A DNA stretch of 64,000 bases from NCBI RefSeq assembly GCF_023612255.1, contig NZ_CP063231.1, forward strand, positions 1,780,001-1,844,000, in the 5' to 3' direction. The position numbers and the translations under genes were made by a program. Below, piece by piece: positions 1 to 8,645 of the stretch. Numbering within the stretch: position 1 is the first letter of the stretch; every line of letters begins with the position of its first letter. The notes under the pieces were generated by a model. The model saw only the letters and a list, made by a program, of their open reading frames with translations. It was not told where the DNA came from and did not search any database. Source of the stretch: Luteibacter flocculans. GTDB taxonomy: Bacteria; Pseudomonadota; Gammaproteobacteria; Xanthomonadales; Rhodanobacteraceae.

Positions 1-316
1 AGGGCAGGTCCATCGCCTGCACCGCAGCGTTGAGATGCTGCGCGGTGTCGGTCGCCAGCGAACGCAACGGGGTAATCCAGAGCAACTGCAAGCCGCTGCG
101 TGGATGCAGCGCGGCGTCGATGAGCGGGCCGCCAGCGGCTGCAAGCGTCTTGCCGGTGCCCGTGGGCGCGTGGACGAGGCCGTTCCGGCCTTCGTGCCAC
201 GCACGCCACGCTGCGCGCTGGAACGCCGCAGGGCGGCGTCCCTGTGAGGCGAACCACGCCAGCAGGCGCGCTTCAGCCCGACGCCAGGCGGCGGAGGTCG
301 TCGAGCTTGTCGGCAT
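1..316 (-). CDS. Ligase-associated DEXH-box DNA helicase (partial, N-terminus only)
   Basis: The reverse strand reads from an ATG at 316 through an open frame to the window edge (105 codons). The visible part has an N-terminal segment resembling Lhr-type helicases, with LLAWFASQGRRPAAFQ, then a Walker A/motif I, LVHAPTGTGKT, and the motif Ia-like ITPLRSLATDT. The start overlaps the end of the ligase gene by 44 bases. The order exonuclease, ligase, helicase is the known ligase-associated DNA damage response cluster, so this should be the ATP-dependent 3'-5' helicase of that trio. The rest of the gene is outside the window. The exact start is inferred from frame and overlap. Confidence 0.85.
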   Translation of the reverse strand, partial: MPTSSTTSAAWRRAEARLLAWFASQGRRPAAFQRAAWRAWHEGRNGLVHAPTGTGKTLAAAGGPLIDAALHPRSGLQLLWITPLRSLATDTAQHLNAAVQAMDLP

Positions 317-1868
317 CGCGGATCGACAGATCGGTACGCCAGCGGATGATGCGCGGAAAGCGCACCGCAACGCCGGCCTTGTGGCGCCCCGAAGCCTGGA
401 TGGCCTCGAAGGCGAGTTCGAATACATGCGTGGGTTCTACCGATCGCACTGGCCCGAAGCGTTCGATCGTGTGGGCGCGGATCCACCGGTCGAGCCGACC
501 GATCTCGCTGTCGTCGAGGCCCGAGTACGCCTTCGCGACCGGCACCAGTGCTTCACCGTCCCACACGCCGAAGGTGTAGTCGGTGAAGAGTCCCGAGCGG
601 CGACCGTGGCCCGGTTGCGCATAGAGCAGCACGGCATCGACCGTGTACGGATCGACTTTCCACTTCCACCAGTCGCCGCGCTTGCGTCCCACGCGGTACG
701 GGGAATCCAGCTTTTTCAGCATCAAGCCTTCGGTGCGTCGCTCGCGCGATTCGCCGCGCACCGCGGCGAGTGCGTCCCAGGTAGTGGTTTCCACCGAGGG
801 CGAGAGCATCAAGGTCGGTCCCCGTCCTTCGATCAGCGCAGCCAGTCGTGCGCGACGCTCGACGAGCGGACGCTCGCGCAGATCCTGGCCTTCCCATTCG
901 AGCAGGTCGTAGGTCATCAGTCGCACGGGCGTGTCGGCCAGCAACTTGGCACCGGGTTTGAGTTTGCCGATGCGCTTCTGCAAAGCGGCGAAAGGCAGCG
1001 GATGATCTTCATCGAGCATCCAGGCAAGGATTTCGCCATCCACCACGCAACCCTCGGGCAGATCGATGGCTGCCAGCTCGATTTCCGGAAAGCGTCCGTC
1101 GAGCCTTTCCTCACCGCGTGACCACAGCACGGCGCCGCCAGCACGACGCATCAACTGTGCGCGGATCCCGTCCCATTTCCATTCGGCCAGCCATTCATTG
1201 ACCGCACCCAGTGCCGTCACCTCCTGTTCGAGCGGCGACGCGAGAAAGAACGGGTAAGGGCGTTCGCCCGCGTGCTCGTCGGCACGCTCCGGTTCTGCCA
1301 ACGCGAGAAACGCTGTGGCCGACGGCTTCCAGGTGCCGCTGAGGCGATGCGCCATGAGATCGGAAGGCAACGCCGCCCATTGCGCCAGGGCCTGTACGAC
1401 GAGCCGATGCGAGACGCCGACGCGCAACGATCCGGTCAGCAGCTTGTTGACCAGGAAGACCTGTTCGCGCGGCAGCGATCGCCACCATTCGCGCAACATC
1501 TCCACGCGCTCCGATGTCTCCAGACGTGACAACGACGGCAGACGCGCCTCCATCCAGACATGCAACGGTGTGTCGCCTTCGGCCGCCTCCGACGCGGGCA
1601 GCATCAAGGCAACCGTTTCCGCGAGGTCGCCGACGTGCTGGTAGCTCTCGTCGATCAACCAGTCCGCGTAGCCGGTTTCCGCGGCGAGCGCGAGGCGCAG
1701 TTCGGTGGCGGTCGCCGTGCGCTTGAGCTTGCCACCGCCAAGCACGTAGACCGCCCAGGCGGCATCCTCGGGGCGTGCCTCCGCGAAATAGCTCGCCATC
1801 GCGTCGCGCTTGGCGGCGGTGGATGCCGTGCGATCGAGCGCTTCGAACAACTCAGCGAAGCGGCGCAT
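273..1868 (-). CDS. ATP-dependent DNA ligase (ligase-associated repair cluster)
   Basis: This is a 531-residue ATP-dependent DNA ligase. The nucleotidyl-transferase motif I EWKWDGIRAQL places the adenylated lysine at about residue 231. An N-terminal helical DNA-binding domain precedes it (about residues 1-200), and the C-terminal OB-fold domain includes GDWWKWKVDP (motif V). The ATG at 1868 overlaps the stop of the upstream exonuclease by one base, so the two are translationally coupled; a TTG one codon earlier is possible. With the exonuclease upstream and the DEXH helicase downstream it forms a three-gene repair operon. It seals nicks in the cytoplasm; the repair pathway it serves is inferred from the cluster. 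Confidence 0.93.
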   Translation of the reverse strand: MRRFAELFEALDRTASTAAKRDAMASYFAEARPEDAAWAVYVLGGGKLKRTATATELRLALAAETGYADWLIDESYQHVGDLAETVALMLPASEAAEGDTPLHVWMEARLPSLSRLETSERVEMLREWWRSLPREQVFLVNKLLTGSLRVGVSHRLVVQALAQWAALPSDLMAHRLSGTWKPSATAFLALAEPERADEHAGERPYPFFLASPLEQEVTALGAVNEWLAEWKWDGIRAQLMRRAGGAVLWSRGEERLDGRFPEIELAAIDLPEGCVVDGEILAWMLDEDHPLPFAALQKRIGKLKPGAKLLADTPVRLMTYDLLEWEGQDLRERPLVERRARLAALIEGRGPTLMLSPSVETTTWDALAAVRGESRERRTEGLMLKKLDSPYRVGRKRGDWWKWKVDPYTVDAVLLYAQPGHGRRSGLFTDYTFGVWDGEALVPVAKAYSGLDDSEIGRLDRWIRAHTIERFGPVRSVEPTHVFELAFEAIQASGRHKAGVAVRFPRIIRWRTDLSIRDADKLDDLRRLASG

Positions 1869-2890
1869 CAATCACCTTCCTCGCTGCTGCGAAGGTCAGG
1901 CATCTGGCCTCCCAGCGAACGCAGGGGGAACGCTTCGTGACCGTTCTCGCGCAGGTGGCGGATCAGTGCCTCACCGTCGCCATGGGTGACATAGATGCGT
2001 TTGGCGCCGCAGTCCGCCACGCTGCGCAAAAGACCCGGCCAGTCGGCGTGATCGGAAACGACGAAGCCGCGGTCGTAGCCACGCCGACGTCGGGCGCCGC
2101 GCACCTGCATCCACCCCGACGCGAAGCCCGTGGAGGCCTTGCCGAAGCGGCGCATCCACGGCGAACCCGCCGCCGACGGTGGCGCCATCACCAGTTCGCC
2201 GGCAAAGTCCTTGCCGCGCGCGGACTCGCTCACCGGCACCGTCGGCAACATGGGTACACCGGCCTCGCGATACAGCGCGACGAGCCGCAGCATCGCGCCA
2301 TGCAGATGGACCGTGCGCTCGCTGCGGGTCGCAAGTTCGGCCAGCAGACGCTGCGCCTTACCGAGCGCGTAGCAGAACAGCACGGCAGCGACTCCGCGCG
2401 CGGCGCATTCGTCGACCCAGCCAAGAATTTCGTCGACCACCTGGCGCATCGACGGCCAGCGGTAGATGGGCAGGCCGAAGGTGGACTCGGTGACGAAGAC
2501 ATCGCACGGCACGGGTTCGAACGGCGTGCAGGTCGGGTCCGGATCGCGCTTGTAGTCGCCGGATACCACGGCCACCTTGCCGCAGCCTTCGATGCGGATC
2601 TGCGCCGCGCCGAGAATATGCCCCGACGGATGGAACGACACGCGCGTATCACCCAGAGCGAACGCTTCGCGCCAGGCATGGGCGTGCACGACGGATGCCG
2701 CGCCCAACCGTTCGCGCATCAAGCCTTCCCCGGCGGCCGCCACGTGATAGAGCCCGCTACCCGAACGCGCATGGTCGCCATGCGCGTGCGTCACCACCGC
2801 GCGCGCCACAGGCTGCATGGGATCGATGAAGAAGTCGCCAGCGGGGCAGTACAGGCCTTCCGGGCGCGGCAGCAGCAGGTCGCTATCCAT
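1868..2890 (-). CDS. Ligase-associated DNA exonuclease, metallo-beta-lactamase fold
   Basis: This 340-residue protein has the metallo-beta-lactamase metal site HAHGDH (residues 35-40, after AVVT) and a beta-CASP-like second half, including SDHADW near the C-terminus. It resembles the exonuclease of ligase-associated repair clusters, related to SNM1/Artemis-type nucleases. It is the first gene of the repair operon and is directly coupled to the ligase. The family's expected role is trimming DNA ends before ligation. The ATG at 2890 gives a normal family length. No promoter was clearly recognised in the 68-base gap to the ABC transporter gene upstream, which is on the same strand. Confidence 0.9.
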   Translation of the reverse strand: MDSDLLLPRPEGLYCPAGDFFIDPMQPVARAVVTHAHGDHARSGSGLYHVAAAGEGLMRERLGAASVVHAHAWREAFALGDTRVSFHPSGHILGAAQIRIEGCGKVAVVSGDYKRDPDPTCTPFEPVPCDVFVTESTFGLPIYRWPSMRQVVDEILGWVDECAARGVAAVLFCYALGKAQRLLAELATRSERTVHLHGAMLRLVALYREAGVPMLPTVPVSESARGKDFAGELVMAPPSAAGSPWMRRFGKASTGFASGWMQVRGARRRRGYDRGFVVSDHADWPGLLRSVADCGAKRIYVTHGDGEALIRHLRENGHEAFPLRSLGGQMPDLRSSEEGD

Positions 2891-2958
2891 GCCGCGAAAC
2901 TAGGTGGCGAGCCGTCAAGGGTGCGAGAACGCGGTAGGTCGCGTTGTCACACTTGGCA

Positions 2959-4722
2959 TCACGCCACGAACTGGAGGCGGGCCAGTTCCGCGTAGAGGCC
3001 GCCTTCCGCCAGCAGGCTCTCGTGGGTGCCCTGGGCAACGATGCGTCCGCCGTCCATCACCACGATGCGGTCGGCGCGCTGCACCGTTGCGAGACGATGC
3101 GCGATGACCAGGGTGGTGCGACCCTTCTCCAGGCGTTCGAGCGCCTGCTGGATGGCCGCTTCGGACTGCGCGTCGAGCGCCGACGTCGCCTCGTCGAGCA
3201 GCAGCAGCGGGGCGTCGCGCAGGATCGCGCGCGCGATGGCGATGCGTTGCTTCTGTCCGCCTGACAGACGGACGCCGCGCTCGCCGAGCGCAGCGCCGTA
3301 GCCTTCGGGCAGCGCGGAAATAAAGCCGTCCGCTTCCGCCAGGCGTGACGCCTCGCGGACCTCCTCGTCGCTGGCATCGGCGCGGCCGAAGCGAATGTTG
3401 TCGGCGGCGCTGCCACCGAAGATCACGGTTTCCTGCGGCACCAGGGCGATGGCGCCGCGCAGCTCGGGCAGGGCAAGCGCGCGCAGGTCCACGCCATCGA
3501 AGCGGATGGCGCCCGACAGCGGATCATGGAAACGCAGCAGCAGGCTGAAGACGGTGCTCTTGCCCGCGCCCGACGGACCGACCAGCGCCACGGTTTCTCC
3601 CGCGGCAATGTCGAGGTCGAAGTCGGACAGCGCGGCGACGTCCGGCCGCGACGGATAGCGGAACTCCACGTGCTCGAAGCGCAGCGAGCCCGTCACCGGG
3701 CGCGGCAGCACCTCGGGGGCATCCGGCGTGCGAATGACGGCGCGCTCCGCGAAGAGTTCGCCGATGCGTTCCATGGCGCCCGCGGCGCGTAGCACGTCGC
3801 CCCAGACTTCCGAGAGGCCGGCGACCGAACCGGCCGCGAAAATGGCGTAGAGCACGAACTGGCTGAGTACGCCGGGGGCGAGGTCGCCCGCGATGACGTC
3901 ACGCGCACCCGCCCAGAGCACCAGCGTGATCGCACCGAAGATCAACACGATGACGGCGGCTGTCAGCAACGAACGCATGCCGATGCGGCGACGCGCCGTG
4001 GCAAGGGCGAGGGCGATCGCGCTCGCATAACGGCGGCTTTCGATCGGCTCGCGCGCATACGCTTTCACGGCCTGCGCGGCGTTCAACGTTTCATTCGCGA
4101 CGGCGGCGGCATCGGCGATGCGGTCCTGGCTGTGTCGCGAGAGCTTCTGCACGCGCCGGCCGAAGATGAGGATCGGCAGCATCACGGCGGGAATCACGAG
4201 CGCGGTGAGGCCGGCGAGGCGAGGGCTGGTCCAGGCCATCGCGGCGGCGGCGCCCAGCAGCATCACAGCGCTGCGCAAGGCCACGGAGATACCCGATCCT
4301 ACGAGCGTCTGGACCACCTCGGTATCTGTGCCGAGACGCGAGGTCAGTTCGCCGACGCGCGTGCTTTCGTAGAAGCCGACGTCCAGTTGAATCACGTGCT
4401 CGTAGAGCGACGTGCGCAGCGACGCCAGGGACCGTTCGCCGAGCAGGGCGATGCAGTAGTAGCGAGCCGCCGTGGCGAGGGCGAGCACCACCGCGACGCC
4501 GAACAGGCCAAGGAACGTGCCGTTGATCGTGGCGACGTTGGAGGCCAGGAAACCGTTGTCGATGATGTGCCGTACTGCCACGGGCAGGAGCAGCGACGCG
4601 CTGGACGAGATGCCGAGGAACACCAGCCAACCGATAGCCAGACGCTTGTGCGGCTTCAGGAAAGGCCAGAGGTTGCGCAGCGCGCCGATGCGGCGCGACT
4701 TCTCCCTGCGTTCTTCGCTCAT
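2959..4722 (-). CDS. ABC exporter, fused transmembrane and ATPase domains (MsbA/MdlB type)
   Basis: This 587-residue half-transporter has an N-terminal exporter membrane domain (about residues 25-320, six hydrophobic helices) and a C-terminal ATPase. The ATPase shows Walker A VGPSGAGKST (near residue 377), the signature [14 protein letters not shown] (near 486), Walker [13 protein letters not shown] and the H-loop IAHRLATV. This layout is typical of homodimeric lipid or multidrug exporters of the inner membrane. The substrate cannot be read from sequence. ATG at 4722 is preferred over an upstream TTG at 4746. No dedicated partner gene is next to it. Confidence 0.9.
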   Translation of the reverse strand: MSEERREKSRRIGALRNLWPFLKPHKRLAIGWLVFLGISSSASLLLPVAVRHIIDNGFLASNVATINGTFLGLFGVAVVLALATAARYYCIALLGERSLASLRTSLYEHVIQLDVGFYESTRVGELTSRLGTDTEVVQTLVGSGISVALRSAVMLLGAAAAMAWTSPRLAGLTALVIPAVMLPILIFGRRVQKLSRHSQDRIADAAAVANETLNAAQAVKAYAREPIESRRYASAIALALATARRRIGMRSLLTAAVIVLIFGAITLVLWAGARDVIAGDLAPGVLSQFVLYAIFAAGSVAGLSEVWGDVLRAAGAMERIGELFAERAVIRTPDAPEVLPRPVTGSLRFEHVEFRYPSRPDVAALSDFDLDIAAGETVALVGPSGAGKSTVFSLLLRFHDPLSGAIRFDGVDLRALALPELRGAIALVPQETVIFGGSAADNIRFGRADASDEEVREASRLAEADGFISALPEGYGAALGERGVRLSGGQKQRIAIARAILRDAPLLLLDEATSALDAQSEAAIQQALERLEKGRTTLVIAHRLATVQRADRIVVMDGGRIVAQGTHESLLAEGGLYAELARLQFVA

Positions 4723-4800
4723 GCGTTCGTCGGTTTCTTCAGGCAATTCGCCAACGAATGGGGCCGGCGAGTTCGGTATTCAACATGGGCCAACGGGCTT

Positions 4801-5394
4801 CTAGGGCCGCCGTGGTCGTATTTTCCCACGGGACAGATCGATCACCCGCGCCGCGATGGCGTCCAGGTCGTCCAGCGGGGCGCTCACGTCGAGTTCCGCG
4901 CCGTCGGCCGTGAAGATCTCCCGTTCCACGGTGGCGCCCATGTCGCGCAGCCGGGCGGTCACGATCGCCAGATCGGCGAACTCGCAGTGCATGACGAGGT
5001 GTCCGGTGGCGACGATGGGCAAGCGGGGCGCCAGGCGCAGGCATTCTGCCGCGGCACCGCCGTAGGCGCGCACCAGACCGCCAGCGCCGAGCTTGATGCC
5101 GCCGTACCAGCGCGTGACGACCACCGCGACCCGGTCGTAGCCCTGACCGTCGATGGCCTGCAGGATGGGACGCCCTGCCGTGCCGCCGGGTTCGCCGTCG
5201 TCGTTGAACCGGTACGCGTCGCCGATCCGGTAGGCCCAGCAGTTGTGCGTGGCGGACACGTCACTGACGGCGCTGAACCAGGCCAGCGCCTCGTCCGGCG
5301 AGCCGATCGGCGCCGCTTGGGCGAGGAAACGACTCTTCTTGATGTCTTCCTCGTGCCGCCACGGCGCAGCGAGGGTGTCCAGGCGCGCGGTCAA
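4801..5394 (-). CDS. yigZ: YigZ/IMPACT family protein
   Basis: This 197-residue protein matches the YigZ (UPF0029/IMPACT) family. The N-terminal domain holds KKSRFLAQAAPIGSPDEA, NCWAYRIGD and DDGEPGGTAGRPIL, and VVVTRWYGGIKLGAGGLVRAYG is the family hallmark. A smaller ferredoxin-like domain follows (about residues 130-195). The biochemical role of the bacterial family is unsettled; IMPACT homologues act in translation control. No in-frame ATG lies near the N-terminus, so the TTG at 5394, four bases after the upstream stop, is the likely start. It is probably cotranscribed at the end of the sigma/anti-sigma operon. Confidence 0.9.
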   Translation of the reverse strand: MTARLDTLAAPWRHEEDIKKSRFLAQAAPIGSPDEALAWFSAVSDVSATHNCWAYRIGDAYRFNDDGEPGGTAGRPILQAIDGQGYDRVAVVVTRWYGGIKLGAGGLVRAYGGAAAECLRLAPRLPIVATGHLVMHCEFADLAIVTARLRDMGATVEREIFTADGAELDVSAPLDDLDAIAARVIDLSRGKIRPRRP

Positions 5395-5397
5395 GAC

Positions 5398-6228
5398 TCA
5401 AGGGTTCCCGAGGTCGCGCAGGTCCTGCGGCAGTTCGTAGTGCGGGTAGCGTCGACGCAGATCGCGGAGGCGCCGCAGGGCTTCTTCGCGCTGTCCGTCA
5501 CCCAGCAGTTGGCGAATCTGGCCCACCCGATCGTCGGGGCCGAGTTGTGCCTCCGCTGATTTTTCGACAGGCGCGGGGGCCGTCTCGGCGAGCGTGCCCG
5601 ACAGCGCTTCCGGCGCCGGTGCGGCCATGACTGCGGGAGGGGCGGGAGGCGCTGGTGGAGCCGGCGGCGCAGGAGCTGGCGCAGGGGCCGCGGAAATGAT
5701 CGGCGCAGACATCGGTGCCGGTGCGGGCGCCAAAGCCGACGTCGACACGTCGTTCGACGTGTTCGCCCTGGCGACACGACTCGCCATGCGACTGGCTTGA
5801 TGTCGAGGCACCGGCGACGGTTTCGCTGGTGCCTCGAAGGCCGGGGCGGGCGCGATAGCGGGTGCCGGCGCCAAGGGTGGGGGTGCTGCGGTCGTCACTT
5901 CGTCCGTCGACGCGGGTGCTTGCGCGGGCTCGGGAGCCGCGTCATTGGCCGCAGGGGTGGCGGGCAGCACGGCGGGCGGCGGAGGCACGTCGCGCAGTCG
6001 CCAACCGATGCCGACGGCCAGGACCAGCGCGGCGGCCGACGCCAGCGACACGAGCCACGGAGCGCGACGGCGTGCCGGCACCCGTGGTGTCGCGCCGATA
6101 GCCTGGGCGCGCACGGCGGTATCCAGTGCCGCATCGGGCTCTGCCTTGGGCAGGCGCGCGTACAACGCTGCGAGTTCGCGCTCCTCGGGCAGATCGTCGT
6201 CGCTTGGCGGGGGCGTGTTCGGATTCAT
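5398..6228 (-). CDS. Proline/alanine-rich single-pass membrane protein, probable anti-sigma partner
   Basis: This protein of about 276 residues has a short acidic N-terminal part, one transmembrane helix (WLVSLASAAALVLAVGIGW), then a long Pro/Ala-rich linker of about 130 residues and a compact C-terminal segment ending RRRYPHYELPQDLRDLGNP. It starts two bases after the ECF sigma gene stop (ATG at 6228; a TTG at 6240 would overlap the sigma gene). Position and topology suggest an anti-sigma factor or accessory sensor, with the N-terminus in the cytoplasm and the rest in the periplasm. No zinc-binding anti-sigma motif is visible, so the role is inferred from context. Confidence 0.75.
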   Translation of the reverse strand: MNPNTPPPSDDDLPEERELAALYARLPKAEPDAALDTAVRAQAIGATPRVPARRRAPWLVSLASAAALVLAVGIGWRLRDVPPPPAVLPATPAANDAAPEPAQAPASTDEVTTAAPPPLAPAPAIAPAPAFEAPAKPSPVPRHQASRMASRVARANTSNDVSTSALAPAPAPMSAPIISAAPAPAPAPPAPPAPPAPPAVMAAPAPEALSGTLAETAPAPVEKSAEAQLGPDDRVGQIRQLLGDGQREEALRRLRDLRRRYPHYELPQDLRDLGNP

Positions 6229-6229
6229 G

Positions 6230-6817
6230 TCATTCGGCAACGAGTTCTTTGACGCGGGCCATGGCGTAGCGCAGACGCGACTTCGCCGTTTCCTTGCCCA
6301 CGCCGGTCACGATGGCGATGTCCTCCAGGGAAAGTTCGTTTTCCATGCGCAGCACGAACACGGTGCGCTGTTCGTCGGGAAGGCGGTCGATGGCGCGCTG
6401 CATGCGGCGACGCAGCTCGAAATCGGAGAGCGCGTGATCCGGCTGCTCGCGCTCCGGCGCGGCCTGTGCGGCGAACACCGCCTCGGTTTCCTCGACGCCG
6501 GCCTGCGGTCGACGTCGTCGAAAGCTGTCCACGGCCAGGTTGTGCGCAATCTGCAGCAGCCAGGTGCGGAACGTTGCCTCGGGCCGGTAGCGCGCGCGAG
6601 CACCGATGACGCGACTCCAGGTTTCCTGGAACAGTTCGTCGGCGATCGCGCGGTCCTTCACCGTCTTCAGCAGGAAGCGATACAGCGGCCCCTTGTGCCG
6701 GGCATAGAGCTGATCGAAGGCAGCCGTGTCCCCACCCGCCCATGCGAGCATCAATCCGCCATCGTCGGCCACGGGTGCATCCATGGCCGGGGAGGTTACG
6801 GCATCGGCGCCACACAT
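6230..6817 (-). CDS. ECF-type RNA polymerase sigma factor (sigma-70 family)
   Basis: This sigma factor of about 195 residues has region 2 (AFDQLYARHKGPLYRFLLKT, DELFQETWSRVI) and region 4 (LPDEQRTVFVLRMENELS followed by a helix-turn-helix, GVGKETAKSRLRYA). An ATG at 6817 with AAAGGTG about 8 bases upstream is preferred over a GTG at 6832. It lies between the VWA protein gene (gap of 18 bases) and a membrane protein gene that may be its anti-sigma factor. It probably directs transcription of its own operon or of envelope functions; the target promoters are unknown. Confidence 0.92.
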   Translation of the reverse strand: MCGADAVTSPAMDAPVADDGGLMLAWAGGDTAAFDQLYARHKGPLYRFLLKTVKDRAIADELFQETWSRVIGARARYRPEATFRTWLLQIAHNLAVDSFRRRRPQAGVEETEAVFAAQAAPEREQPDHALSDFELRRRMQRAIDRLPDEQRTVFVLRMENELSLEDIAIVTGVGKETAKSRLRYAMARVKELVAE

Positions 6818-6835
6818 GGGAGAGTGGGTCACCTT

Positions 6836-8587
6836 TTAGCGTTCGGTGTTCGCGACCGGTGTCGTGGAGAGCCCGCCGGCCATGTCCACCAACCGGACGA
6901 AGCCGGCGCGATAGCCGCCGTCGTCCTTGCCGATGGCGCCACGGGCCAGCGACGCGACCTTGTCGTAACCGAACCCGTCGACGTACTTGCCACCGCGAAG
7001 GTTTTCCGCGAAGGCCGCCACCGCCGCGGCGAAGCGCAACCGCTCGCTCTCCTGCGTCGCCGGCTCCGCGCCGAGCGGCCGCTCGATCAATTTGCTCGGA
7101 CCTCCGGCGGGCAACTTGTAACGCAGGCGAAGGAGGGCGAGTTCGCCTGAGCGACCTGTCGACGGCGCGTCGCCGTAACGCAGGGCATCGATGCGCGGTG
7201 CCTTGCTTCCCTTCAGCGTGACTTCGTAGAGTGCGGTGACGTTGGCACCTGCGCCAACCTCGCCGGCATCGACGGCGTCGTTGTTGAAATCTTCGCGTGC
7301 GAGCAGACGCTTTTCGTAGCCGATCAGGCGGTACTCGGTCACCACCGAGGGGTTGAACTCGACCTGGATCTTCACGTCCTTGGCGATCGTCAGCAGCGTC
7401 GCCGACATCTCGTCGACCAGCACGCGCCGGCCTTCGTCGAGGCTGTCGATGTAGTGATGGCTGCCATTGCCCACGTCGGCCAGCGTCACGGCCATCTCGT
7501 CGTTGTAGTTGCCTTCGCCGAAACCGAGCGTCGTGAGCGCGACGCCGCTCTTGCGCTTGTCCGCGATGCGATCCTTCAACGCCTGCACACCCACCGTGCC
7601 CACGTTGAAATCGCCGTCGGTGGCGAGGATCACGCGGTTCACGCCGCCTTTGATAAAGCCCTTCGCCGCCTGTGCGTAGGCAAGGTCGATACCGGCCGCG
7701 CCGTTGGTGGAACCGCCGGCACCCAGGGCGTCGATGGCGGCCACGATCGTGGCGTGCTGGTCGCCCGGTGTGGACGGCAAGGCCACGCAGGTCGCACCTG
7801 CGTAAGTCACCAGCGAGATGCGATCCTGCGCGCGCAAACGGGGCACGATCTGCTTGAGCGAAGCCTTCAGCAGCGGCAGCTTGTCGGGTTCGTCCATGGA
7901 GCCGGACACGTCGACGAGAAAGACGAGGTTGGCCGCGGGAATCTCACTCGGCGGCACGCTGTACCCGCGAATGCCCACCAGCAACAACTGCCGTTCCGGA
8001 TTCCACGGCGACGCCGCCAGTTCGGTCGACACGCTGAACGGCACGTCGCGCGTACGCGGCGGTTCATAGCCGTAGTTGAAGTAGTTGATGAATTCTTCCG
8101 TGCGCACCGCGTCTGCGGGAGGCAAGCGGCCGGCGTTCAACATGTGCCGCACGTTCGTGTAGGAGCCGGTGTCGACGTCGATGCTGAAGGTGGACACAGG
8201 ATCGGTCGCGGCGAGATGGACCGGATTCGCCTCGCGATGCGCATAGTTCTCCGTGTTGGCGTCGAACGCGGCGACCATCTGGCCGACCGGTGCAGCCGAT
8301 GCGACGAGCCCCGCGCGGGCCATCATCTTGGCGGGCGGCGCAGCGGGAGCGGGCGAGGGCGCCAGCTCGATGACTGCCGGAGGTGCAGGCGGTGCCGGGG
8401 CGGCAGCCGGCGCGGGCATGGGCGCACTTTGCATAGCGCCGTACGGAGCGGGGCCTGGCAGGCAATCGGTGCCTGCTTCGGTACGGGCATGCGCCGTGTG
8501 CGCGGGCATGCCACCGGAGGCCGTCGCCCCTGCGGCTACCACGAGGCCGGCAAAGAGAAGGGGCAGGGTGACGCGTAGCGTGTTCAT
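6836..8587 (-). CDS. von Willebrand factor type A domain protein (YfbK family)
   Basis: This 583-residue secreted or membrane-attached protein starts MNTLRVTLPLLFAGLVVAAG, a signal peptide, then a Pro/Ala-rich linker (residues about 55-90). An N-terminal YfbK domain follows (about 110-210), then a VWA domain whose MIDAS motif DVSGS lies at residues 226-230, and a C-terminal DUF3520-like domain. The ATG at 8587 is chosen because longer readings would run into the neighbouring GGDEF gene. It heads an operon with the sigma factor and its membrane partner. VWA proteins bind ligands through a divalent metal; the ligand here is unknown. Confidence 0.9.
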   Translation of the reverse strand: MNTLRVTLPLLFAGLVVAAGATASGGMPAHTAHARTEAGTDCLPGPAPYGAMQSAPMPAPAAAPAPPAPPAVIELAPSPAPAAPPAKMMARAGLVASAAPVGQMVAAFDANTENYAHREANPVHLAATDPVSTFSIDVDTGSYTNVRHMLNAGRLPPADAVRTEEFINYFNYGYEPPRTRDVPFSVSTELAASPWNPERQLLLVGIRGYSVPPSEIPAANLVFLVDVSGSMDEPDKLPLLKASLKQIVPRLRAQDRISLVTYAGATCVALPSTPGDQHATIVAAIDALGAGGSTNGAAGIDLAYAQAAKGFIKGGVNRVILATDGDFNVGTVGVQALKDRIADKRKSGVALTTLGFGEGNYNDEMAVTLADVGNGSHHYIDSLDEGRRVLVDEMSATLLTIAKDVKIQVEFNPSVVTEYRLIGYEKRLLAREDFNNDAVDAGEVGAGANVTALYEVTLKGSKAPRIDALRYGDAPSTGRSGELALLRLRYKLPAGGPSKLIERPLGAEPATQESERLRFAAAVAAFAENLRGGKYVDGFGYDKVASLARGAIGKDDGGYRAGFVRLVDMAGGLSTTPVANTER

Positions 8588-8645
8588 CGTGCATGGCCTT
8601 GTTGGGGGGACATGACGGTGAAACGCGGCAGGGGGCCAAAACGGG

